Of a stretch of DNA of 5,111 nt, positions 1 to 5,111 are shown in pieces. Where the stretch lies: assembly GCA_016871135.1 (NCBI GenBank), contig VFZQ01000456.1, positions 1 to 5,111 on the forward strand. The letters are read 5' to 3'. Position 1 is the stretch's first letter. Each line of letters begins with the position of its first letter. Source of the DNA: Acidobacteriota bacterium (lineage in GTDB: Bacteria > Acidobacteriota > Terriglobia > Bryobacterales > Bryobacteraceae). The translations under genes were made by a program, and so were the position numbers. The notes under the pieces are model-generated. The model was given only the letters and a program-made list of their open reading frames with translations, made no database searches and was not told where the DNA came from.

Positions 1-2745
1 ACCTACCCGGCCGAATACGCGCACGCGCTCGGCGGCGTCACCAGCTTCACGATGAAGAGCGGTACGAACCAACTGCACGGCACGGCGTTCGAGTTCGTCC
101 GCAATGAAAAGTTCGACGCGCGCGGCTTCTTCCCGGCAACGCGCCCGCCGGCCAAACAGAACGAATTCGGCGGCACGCTTGGCGGACCCGTTGTGCTGCC
201 CAAGATTTACAACGGCAAGGACAAGACGTTCTGGTTCTTCTCCTTTGACCAATTCTATCGCCGGGGTGGCGCGCTTGGTGGCCTGAACACACTGCCCACC
301 ACGCGTATGGCGCGCGGCGACTTCGGCGAAACCGGCCGTGCGATCTACGATCCCGCTTCGTCGGCCAATGCCGCGCAACGGACAATCTTCCCCAACGCAA
401 CGATCCCTGCCAGCCGCTTCAGCGAAATATCGAAAAAGATGCTGCCGTTCCTCCCGGCGCCCGAGTTGCCGGGCATCGTGAACAACTCGGTCGCGCCGCT
501 CGGCAGTCCGACCGCTGACGAACGCACCGCCGGCTTCAAGATGGATCACATCGTCTCCTCGAAGCATCGCTTGAGTGGCATGTACAACGACACCTATCGG
601 CCGTCGATTAAAAGCCCTGGCCCGTCGCGCTTGCTGCCCATCGGCGGCATCAAGGAAACCGGCCTGCTGAACTACAACCTGCAGAAGGTCCGAACCAACG
701 TACTGCACGTCAACATCGATTCGAACCTCTCGCCCACGACGATCAACCACATCGGCCTCGGCTACTCGCGCTTCCGCAATCCGAACTTCAGCCTCGGCCT
801 CGACCAAGGATGGGTGCAACCGAACGGCGGAAAGCTCGGCCTGCGTGGCTTGCAGTACGATCTGTTCCCCACGGTTCTCTTCGATACCGAAGGCTACACG
901 CGTTTCGGCGACGACATTGCCAGCGACAACTACTTCCACACTTTCACCGCGCTCGACACCGTGACCATGATTCGCGGCAATCACACCTTCAAGTTCGGCG
1001 GCGAGATACAGCGCCACCGCGACAACTATCGGAACTTCGGCAACGGCGGCGGCACGTTCCGATACCGGCGTGAGACGACCGGGTTGCTGGGCGGGACCGG
1101 CGTCAGCGGCGATGCGTTCGCCAGCTTCTTGCTCGGCCAGCCCTACAACGGCAACGCGCTCTTCCGTGACTCGATTCCCGGCGGCCGCTACACCGTCTAC
1201 GGCTTCTTCATCGATGACACGTGGAAGATCTCGCAGAAGTTGACGATGACCTACGGCTTCCGTTGGGAGCCGGTCACGCCCCACAGCGATCCCCTCGGCC
1301 GCATCAGCTTCATGGACATCACGCTGCGCAACGACGCGGCCGGTGGACTTCCCGGCGCGATGCGTTTCGGTGGCAGCCCAGGCAACGGCAATCGTTTCCT
1401 GTCGCAGTTGTGGAATAACTACGCGCCGCGCCTGGGCTTTGCGTATCGCCTCAACAACAGGACGGTGATTCGCGCGGGCGCGGGCATCTTCAACTCGAAC
1501 TACATCAATCAGGGCCTCGGCCTGCCGGCCTTCGGCTACTCGCAGACGACGGCGTTTGTCTCGGCCGATAACTTCACGCCGGCCTTTGCCTGGGACGGCG
1601 GCTTCCCGCAGAACTTCCGCCGGCCTCCGGTGAAGGAAGCGACGGCCGCCAACGGCCAGGGCGCGACGATGGTGTTGCCCAAGAACTATAAATTGCCTTA
1701 CAAAGTGCAGTGGAACTTTGCCGTCGAACAGCAGTTCGCCAGTGATTTGTCGATGAGCTTCTCCTACGTCGCCAACGCGGGACGGCATCTCTACGACACA
1801 CAGCAACACAATCAGTTGTCGCCCGAGGCTTCGAATCTCCCGCCGTCGCTGTTGACGTCGAACATCAACTCCGATGCAGCGCGCGCGGCGGGCATCCGCG
1901 AACCGTTCGCGGGCTTCTCGCAGTTGTTTGGCGCCGCGGCGCGAGTTAATCAGGCCCTGCGCGCGTTTCCGCAGTACTTGGGTGTCGGCCAGTACGGTTC
2001 GACAGTTGGAAACTCAAGCTACCACTCGTTCCAATTCAAGCTCGATAAACGCTACGCGCGAGGGTTGACCGGCACCGTCGCTTACACGTGGTCGAAGTTC
2101 CTCACTGACGCTGCGATGTTCGACGGCAACCCCGGACAGCAGAGCGCGCTCAAGCGCGAGAAGTCCTATCATCCTTCCGACTATCCGCAGGTTCTGACCT
2201 TCTCACTCGTCTACGACTTGCCGGTCGGCAAGGGCCTGAAGTGGGACCTCCACAACGGCCTCGCCAACGGCTTGCTCGGCGGCTGGCAACTGGGCACGGT
2301 CAACACCTATTCCACCGGCGGACGGCTCTATGTCAGCACGTCGAACACGCTGCCTTTCTTCAACCTCGGCCTGCGGCCCGACTTGGTGAGTGGTGACATC
2401 CGGTCCAATATTTCGATGGGTGAATACGACCCGAACAATTCCGCGAAGTGGACCTACATTAACCGGTCGGCATTTGCAAACCCGGCGCCGGGCCGCTACG
2501 GCAGCGCGCCGCGCGCTCTCGAAGTACGTGGACCGGGCCGCCTCGACGAATCGTTCGCCTTCTTCAAGAACACGAACATCGGTGAGCGCGTCAAGACGCA
2601 GTTCCGCGTCGAAATGCAGAACCCGCTGAATCGGGTCGTGTTTGGCAATCCGATCACCGACTACACCAGCGCCGCCTTCGGCCGGATCAACTCAACCCAA
2701 ATCGGGCCGAGGAACATTCAGCTCGGTATGAAGCTGACGTTCTGA
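1..2745 (+). CDS. Oar-like TonB-dependent receptor (C-terminal part; 5' end outside window)
   Basis: Outer-membrane beta-barrel protein of the TonB-dependent, Oar-like type that in Acidobacteriota usually carries an N-terminal carboxypeptidase-regulatory-like domain. The frame is open from base 1, so the ATG at 52 is internal; the first 17 codons (TYPAEYAHALGGVTSFT) continue the end of the plug domain. The visible 914 residues show the plug/barrel junction motifs typical of the family: GGVTSFTMKSGTNQLHG (about residues 11-27), RNEKFDARGFF (34-44), FGGTLGGPVVLP (56-67) and YNGKDKTFWFF (70-80). The rest is a barrel with many alternating aromatic strands, for example YGFFIDDTWK and NNYAPRLGFAYR. 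It ends in LGMKLTF, with the terminal Phe expected for BAM recognition. The visible part contains no cysteine. Full-length relatives are about 1000-1200 residues, so roughly 150-250 residues are missing to the left. The substrate cannot be told from sequence; family members are often assigned to carbohydrate or oligopeptide uptake. No RBS or promoter is visible because the start lies outside. Confidence 0.93.
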   Translation, partial: TYPAEYAHALGGVTSFTMKSGTNQLHGTAFEFVRNEKFDARGFFPATRPPAKQNEFGGTLGGPVVLPKIYNGKDKTFWFFSFDQFYRRGGALGGLNTLPTTRMARGDFGETGRAIYDPASSANAAQRTIFPNATIPASRFSEISKKMLPFLPAPELPGIVNNSVAPLGSPTADERTAGFKMDHIVSSKHRLSGMYNDTYRPSIKSPGPSRLLPIGGIKETGLLNYNLQKVRTNVLHVNIDSNLSPTTINHIGLGYSRFRNPNFSLGLDQGWVQPNGGKLGLRGLQYDLFPTVLFDTEGYTRFGDDIASDNYFHTFTALDTVTMIRGNHTFKFGGEIQRHRDNYRNFGNGGGTFRYRRETTGLLGGTGVSGDAFASFLLGQPYNGNALFRDSIPGGRYTVYGFFIDDTWKISQKLTMTYGFRWEPVTPHSDPLGRISFMDITLRNDAAGGLPGAMRFGGSPGNGNRFLSQLWNNYAPRLGFAYRLNNRTVIRAGAGIFNSNYINQGLGLPAFGYSQTTAFVSADNFTPAFAWDGGFPQNFRRPPVKEATAANGQGATMVLPKNYKLPYKVQWNFAVEQQFASDLSMSFSYVANAGRHLYDTQQHNQLSPEASNLPPSLLTSNINSDAARAAGIREPFAGFSQLFGAAARVNQALRAFPQYLGVGQYGSTVGNSSYHSFQFKLDKRYARGLTGTVAYTWSKFLTDAAMFDGNPGQQSALKREKSYHPSDYPQVLTFSLVYDLPVGKGLKWDLHNGLANGLLGGWQLGTVNTYSTGGRLYVSTSNTLPFFNLGLRPDLVSGDIRSNISMGEYDPNNSAKWTYINRSAFANPAPGRYGSAPRALEVRGPGRLDESFAFFKNTNIGERVKTQFRVEMQNPLNRVVFGNPITDYTSAAFGRINSTQIGPRNIQLGMKLTF

Positions 2746-2762
2746 TCGGGTATGTCTCAATC

Positions 2763-2799
2763 CTCCGCGGTTCCCATGTCCGACAGGGGAGCCGCGGAG
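2763..2799 (+). terminator. GC-rich hairpin after the receptor gene, possible terminator
   Basis: Arms 2763-2775 (CTCCGCGGTTCCC) and 2787-2799 (GGGAGCCGCGGAG) pair over 13 bp with one G-U wobble, leaving an 11-nt loop. The hairpin starts 18 bp after the receptor stop codon, where a terminator would be expected. There is no T-run after either arm on either strand, so this is not a classical intrinsic terminator. The right arm lies in the spacer of the predicted promoter for the next gene, so the palindrome could also be an operator. Confidence 0.5.
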
Positions 2800-2808
2800 T
2801 GTTAGACT
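2780..2808 (+). promoter_or_regulatory. Predicted sigma70-like promoter for the membrane protein/RidA unit
   Basis: A -35-like CCGACA (2780-2785; 4 of 6 matches to TTGACA) and a -10-like TAGACT (2803-2808; 4 of 6 to TATAAT) are separated by exactly 17 bp. The expected start near 2815-2816 is only 3-4 nt before the ATG at 2819. No Shine-Dalgarno sequence lies in the 12 bases before that ATG, so the mRNA would be leaderless or nearly so. This is a motif-based prediction; each hexamer is imperfect. Confidence 0.4.
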
Positions 2809-2818
2809 ACACTCCACT

Positions 2819-3226
2819 ATGTCTGTACTCAAGAAAGCCGCCGCGGTCATCGCGGGCTTTGTTGTCGCCAGCATCGTCATGATGATCATTGAGTTCATCA
2901 ACGGTCGCGTGCTCTACCCGGACCTGGCCAAGGCCGCCGAAGGTGTCACCGACCCCGAAGTGATTCGGGGAATCATGGCGCGAGCTCCGGTCGGCGCGTT
3001 TCTGGTCGTCCTGCTTGGCTGGCTGTTGGGCGGTCTCGCTGGCGGCTGGTCGGCGACGCGAATCGCCGGCGACGGCAGCCTGCGCTGCGGTGTGATACTT
3101 GGCGCGCTCCTCACGCTGGCTGGTGTTGCGAATAATCTCATGCTGCCGCCGCCGCTGTGGTTCTGGGTGGCCAGCCTGGCCGTTCTGTTCCCCTCCGCAT
3201 ACTTCGGCGCGAGGTTGGCGAAATGA
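2819..3226 (+). CDS. Small four-helix integral membrane protein, unknown function
   Basis: A 135-residue inner-membrane protein. Four hydrophobic segments are visible at about residues 7-27, 56-80, 88-106 and 112-131. A polar loop between the first two is rich in Pro/Asp/Glu (about 30-54). The layout and motifs resemble a widespread uncharacterised family of about 130 residues: an early acidic residue in helix 1 (E25), LYP after helix 1, a Gly-rich GWLLGGLAGG helix 2, the NNLMLPPPLWFW turn between helices 3 and 4, and a final AYFGARLA. The resemblance is recalled, not searched. No catalytic residues are recognisable. The ATG at 2819 is the only sensible start and has no Shine-Dalgarno sequence, which fits near-leaderless expression from the promoter just upstream. 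Its stop overlaps the start of the RidA-family gene (ATGA), so the two are probably co-transcribed and translationally coupled. Confidence 0.85.
   Translation: MSVLKKAAAVIAGFVVASIVMMIIEFINGRVLYPDLAKAAEGVTDPEVIRGIMARAPVGAFLVVLLGWLLGGLAGGWSATRIAGDGSLRCGVILGALLTLAGVANNLMLPPPLWFWVASLAVLFPSAYFGARLAK
3211..3226 (+). promoter_or_regulatory. RBS and ATGA overlap coupling the membrane protein and RidA genes
   Basis: GAGG (3211-3214) precedes the ATG at 3223 by 8 nt, inside the end of the membrane protein gene. The ATG shares bases with that gene's TGA (3224-3226). This decides the RidA start in favour of 3223 over the in-frame upstream GTG at 3157, which would bury a longer overlap. Confidence 0.7.
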
Positions 3227-3645
3227 ACAGCAAGTCGAAGGCCCGCCGCGCGCTGTTGTTGGGCGCTGCCGGTGCGATGCAGGCGCAAACGCCGGTCAAG
3301 AAGAAGATTGTCGGCGGCCCCGTCCGCTCCGGAAATCTGCTGTTTCTGAGCGGCATCGGCGGATGGTATCCCGAACGCCGCCCCAAGCCCGGCGGCATTA
3401 AAGAGCAAACGGCCGATGCGCTCACGATCATGAAAGAGTCGCTGGCGAAAGCCGGCTCCTCGATGGAGAACGTCCTTAAAGTGCAAGTCGCGCTCGTCGA
3501 TCCCGAGAAGAACTGGGATCCGATGAACGACGTCTACAACACGTTCTTCGTGAAGGACCGCCCGGCGCGATCATACTTCGGTACGACCGGATTCCGCCGC
3601 GCCGGTCAGTTGCTCCAAATCGACTGCATCGCCTACGTCGACTGA
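3223..3645 (+). CDS. RidA/YjgF/YER057c-family protein, possibly exported
   Basis: RidA-family proteins form trimers, and many hydrolyse reactive imines/enamines such as 2-aminoacrylate. The 140-residue product has family signatures in order: SGNLLFLSGIGG (about 36-47), EQTADALTIMKESLAKAGSSMENVLKV split over the helix and following strand (61-87), the NTFF segment (106-109), PARS with R116 (114-117), and the final QIDCIAYVD strand. R116 aligns with E. coli RidA Arg105, which binds the substrate carboxylate. D134 aligns with Glu120, a conservative change. The N terminus adds a basic stretch (KSKARR) and a short hydrophobic run (ALLLGAAGAMQA|Q) resembling a Sec or weak Tat signal, unusual for this normally cytosolic family. 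The start at ATG 3223 overlaps the upstream stop and has GAGG at 3211-3214, 8 nt before it. An internal ATG at codon 19 would give an ordinary cytosolic protein, so export is uncertain. RidA-subfamily assignment is not possible by eye. Confidence 0.9.
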   Translation: MNSKSKARRALLLGAAGAMQAQTPVKKKIVGGPVRSGNLLFLSGIGGWYPERRPKPGGIKEQTADALTIMKESLAKAGSSMENVLKVQVALVDPEKNWDPMNDVYNTFFVKDRPARSYFGTTGFRRAGQLLQIDCIAYVD

Positions 3646-3650
3646 CCGGC
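3601..3650. terminator. Perfect 10-bp inverted repeat at the convergent gene junction, possible bidirectional terminator
   Basis: GCCGGTCAGT (3601-3610) and ACTGACCGGC (3641-3650) are exact reverse complements. One wobble and one further pair (3611/3640, 3612/3639) can extend the stem to 12 bp around a loop of about 26 nt. The right arm contains the RidA stop codon and the whole 4-bp intergenic gap, and ends on the last base of the minus-strand amidohydrolase gene. In either direction the hairpin would sit at the 3' end of the transcript. There is no clear T-run on either side, so termination is inference from position. The left arm could alternatively pair with GACCGG at 3585-3590. Confidence 0.4.
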
Positions 3651-4702
3651 TACTTGAAATTCGAGTACGGCCCCGCGTCGCGCCAGTGTGTCACGCCAAG
3701 GCCTTCGGCATCCCAAACGACGGCGCCGTTGCGCAATGTCATCACACAGCGAACCTCGCGATCGGCGATGTGTTTCTCGCGCCCCGCGTCGAGCAGCCCA
3801 AAGTTCCCGGCGCGGGTTTCGAGCACCGCAATGTCGGCGCCGCCGCCTTCTTCGAGCGATCCCAGATCGCTCCGGCGCAGTGCCCGCGCGGGCGCGCTCG
3901 TCGCGCGTTCGATCACCCCGGCAAGCGGCACGCCGAGCGCCATCATCTTGGTCATCACGTTGGTCATCGAGACGCGCGGAAGCATCACGCTTCGGGCGTC
4001 AAGCCCAGTCGAGATGGTATCGGGCAATCGCCCTTGTTTTATCGCAGGCGCGGCGACGCGGAACCAGAAGCCGTCCGAGCCATGGCCCAAATCGTGGATG
4101 ACGCCGCGCGCGGCTTCTGGCGTGCCACCTTCGCGATAGAAGCGCGTTTGAATATCTCCCGGCCGCAGCCCCGGGCCATCGCCGAAAGCAATCCATTCGG
4201 ACAGCGCGGCCGGAAGCGGCGCACCGCTCCTGGCGCGGAAGCCGGCGACGGTTTGCGGATTCGCCCGCGCCACCGTCGCGGCTGCGTCCGCGCTCGCGCC
4301 TAGGCTAAGAAACACCAGCACCCGCGTCTTCGAGCGATCGATCACGCGGGCCTTGAAGCTCGCGAACGACGATGGATCGGCGCTGCCGGCGTCGACAGCG
4401 GTGGTCGTACACGCGCGCAGTTCGTTGTGGTCCGGATCGACTCCGTTCGGTCCGAAGTTCGCGTTGAGATCGATCAGGCCCGGCGCGACGATGTAGTCGC
4501 CGAGTTCGATGACTTTTCGCGCCTGCACCGAAGGTATCGACGTCGCGATCTTGCGAATGCGCCCCTTCGAAATGCCGATGTCCATCCGGCCGTCGCGTTG
4601 ATTTTTCGGATCGACCACGCGGCCGTTCTTCAGCAACACATCGAAGACCTCTTGCCCGGCGAGCGAAGTTGTCATCAAGACCAGCGCAACTCTGAGCTTC
4701 AT
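3650..4702 (-). CDS. Amidohydrolase/deacetylase-family metallohydrolase homologue with lost metal ligands (likely pseudoenzyme), signal peptide
   Basis: A 350-residue amidohydrolase-superfamily protein of the EF_0837-like amidohydrolase/deacetylase group. Visible signatures: N-terminal composite beta domain (DVLLKNGRVVDPKNQRDG, 21-38), APGLID (73-78), TTTAVDAGSAD (99-109), RSKTRVLVFL (123-132), DLGHG (204-208), GFWFRVAAPAIKQG (211-224), LPDTIST (226-232), GADIAVLE (288-295) and VMTLRNGAVVW (320-330). Active family members bind two metals through HxH, a carboxylated Lys, two His and an Asp. Here HxH is N80-A81-N82, the GIKAR-type Lys is R156, the GDxxTH His is R187, and the STD Asp is G233; the stretch that should carry the other His (between R156 and G182) is about 25-30 residues shorter than in relatives. 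Only H207 of DLGHG remains. The frame is open throughout, and residues 1-15 (MKLRVALVLMTTSLA) look like a Sec signal peptide cleaved before GQE. The start at 4702 has GGAAGG 7 nt upstream and overlaps the preceding gene's stop. Likely non-catalytic, or using other chemistry. Confidence 0.88.
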   Translation of the reverse strand: MKLRVALVLMTTSLAGQEVFDVLLKNGRVVDPKNQRDGRMDIGISKGRIRKIATSIPSVQARKVIELGDYIVAPGLIDLNANFGPNGVDPDHNELRACTTTAVDAGSADPSSFASFKARVIDRSKTRVLVFLSLGASADAAATVARANPQTVAGFRARSGAPLPAALSEWIAFGDGPGLRPGDIQTRFYREGGTPEAARGVIHDLGHGSDGFWFRVAAPAIKQGRLPDTISTGLDARSVMLPRVSMTNVMTKMMALGVPLAGVIERATSAPARALRRSDLGSLEEGGGADIAVLETRAGNFGLLDAGREKHIADREVRCVMTLRNGAVVWDAEGLGVTHWRDAGPYSNFK

Positions 4703-4720
4703 CGCGCCACCTTCCGCCAT
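4699..4720 (-). promoter_or_regulatory. RBS and ATGA overlap coupling the two amidohydrolase genes
   Basis: On the minus strand GGAAGG (4715-4710) lies 7 nt before the ATG at 4702, whose bases overlap the TGA (4701-4699) of the upstream paralogue. An in-frame ATG at 4720 would add MAEGGA, but it lacks this spacing and would put six extra residues before the signal peptide, so 4702 is preferred. Confidence 0.75.
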
Positions 4721-5111
4721 TCGGGGAACGCCCGCGCATCGCGATCGAACACCAACTCGCCGGCGCGCAGCGTGAGTACGGTTTCGAGCTTCTTGGCGCC
4801 GATCTGTTTGTTGTTCCAGGCGTCCTTGTAGGCGAAGATTCCATCACGCAGCGCGAACACCGCGACATCGGCCACGCGGCCTTCGCCGAGTGTGCCGATC
4901 TCGGGGAACATCGCAACGGCCTTCGCCGGATTCACGGTCGAACGCAACACCGCGTCGTTCAGACTCATGCCGAGGCTCATCATTTTCGAGATGCAGTTCG
5001 GCATGTCGGATTCTGGGCCCATGATGGAAGACGAGTGGAGATCGGTCGAGATCGTGTCCGGGTAGAAGCCCTGCTCGATGGCCTTGGCGGCGACGGGCCA
5101 CAGAAAGCTGC
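4699..5111 (-). CDS. Amidohydrolase/deacetylase-family metallohydrolase, C-terminal part (5' end outside window)
   Basis: The last 136 residues of a second amidohydrolase-superfamily protein, a paralogue of the gene that follows it. The frame is open to the window edge (first full codon at 5109), so the ATG at 5022 is internal. The fragment starts at SFLWPVAAKAIEQGFYPDT and carries STDLH (codons at 5049-5035), keeping the Asp (D23 of the fragment, 5043-5041) that serves as metal ligand and general base in this family. It continues with SKMMSLGMSLNDAVLRSTVN, PAKAVAMFPEIGTLGEG, ADVAVFALRDG, which are the usual end of the barrel and return to the composite beta domain, and ends with a strand VLTLRAGELVFD. 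These enzymes hydrolyse amide or ester bonds in cyclic or N-acyl substrates; substrate here unknown. The HxH and Lys ligands lie outside the window, so activity is inferred only from the visible motif. It shares an ATGA overlap with the next gene; its promoter is not in the window. Confidence 0.9.
   Translation of the reverse strand, partial: SFLWPVAAKAIEQGFYPDTISTDLHSSSIMGPESDMPNCISKMMSLGMSLNDAVLRSTVNPAKAVAMFPEIGTLGEGRVADVAVFALRDGIFAYKDAWNNKQIGAKKLETVLTLRAGELVFDRDARAFPEWRKVAR

Noticed and set aside
52..54. ATG at 52 as the start of the TonB-dependent receptor
   Set aside because: The frame is open upstream to base 1 and encodes conserved plug sequence (AEYAHALGGVTSFT) directly before it. 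A start here would lack a signal peptide and plug.
3157..3159. GTG at 3157 as the RidA-family start
   Set aside because: It would add 22 residues without family similarity deep inside the membrane protein gene, whereas ATG 3223 has a well-placed GAGG and an ATGA overlap.
2914..3486. Minus-strand 190-codon open frame opposite the membrane protein and RidA genes
   Set aside because: It runs across two well-supported plus-strand genes, has Arg/Ala/Pro-biased composition and shows no domain.
3654..4303. Long plus-strand open frames (137-205 codons) opposite the amidohydrolase gene
   Set aside because: They are antisense to a gene with clear family motifs. Their translations are Arg/Pro/Ala-rich, as expected for shadow frames in GC-rich DNA, and no RBS or recognisable domain is visible.
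4305..4916. Minus-strand open frame bridging the two amidohydrolase genes, suggesting a fusion or frameshift
   Set aside because: Its translation is Arg/Ser-rich without motifs, while the true frames show continuous family signatures on both sides of the ATGA overlap. It is an out-of-frame shadow.
1..5111. CRISPR array, tRNA/rRNA gene, insertion sequence or attachment site
   Set aside because: No regularly spaced repeats, cloverleaf or rRNA-like stretches, transposase motifs or terminal inverted repeats were seen; the window is almost fully explained by five protein genes.

Overview
The window is GC-rich and densely coding, and it looks like an Acidobacteriota chromosome, probably a Bryobacterales/Solibacter-type member. 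The main reason is the large Oar-like TonB-dependent outer-membrane protein of the kind greatly expanded in that phylum. Exported amidohydrolases and small operons with ATGA overlaps fit the same picture. This taxonomic call is inference from protein style, not from a marker gene.

Layout: (1) 1-2745, plus strand: the C-terminal 914 residues of an Oar-like TonB-dependent receptor. Its N-terminal carboxypeptidase-regulatory-like domain and most of its plug lie beyond the left edge. (2) 2746-2818: a short intergenic region with a strong 13-bp hairpin (possible terminator), interleaved with a sigma70-like promoter whose predicted start lies only a few bases before the next ATG. (3) 2819-3226 and 3223-3645, plus strand: a two-gene unit, joined by an ATGA overlap, encoding a four-helix membrane protein of unknown function and a RidA/YjgF-family protein with a signal-peptide-like N terminus. 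(4) 3650-4702 and 4699-5111 (running off the right edge), minus strand: two tandem paralogues of the amidohydrolase/deacetylase (EF_0837-like) metallohydrolase family, again joined by an ATGA overlap. The two operons converge with only 4 bp between stop codons, and a perfect 10-bp inverted repeat covers that junction.

The most notable observation is that the downstream amidohydrolase copy (3650-4702) has kept its fold signatures, reading frame and signal peptide but has lost essentially every recognisable metal ligand (HxH is NAN, the carboxylated Lys is Arg, GD-x-x-TH is GD-x-x-TR, STD is STG). The visible part of its upstream neighbour still carries the intact STDLH motif. This suggests an active-enzyme/pseudoenzyme pair translated together, possibly exported. 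A possible role for the neighbourhood is uptake and processing of an acylated or cyclic amide compound (TonB receptor, exported hydrolases, RidA-type imine/enamine deaminase), but that link is only contextual.
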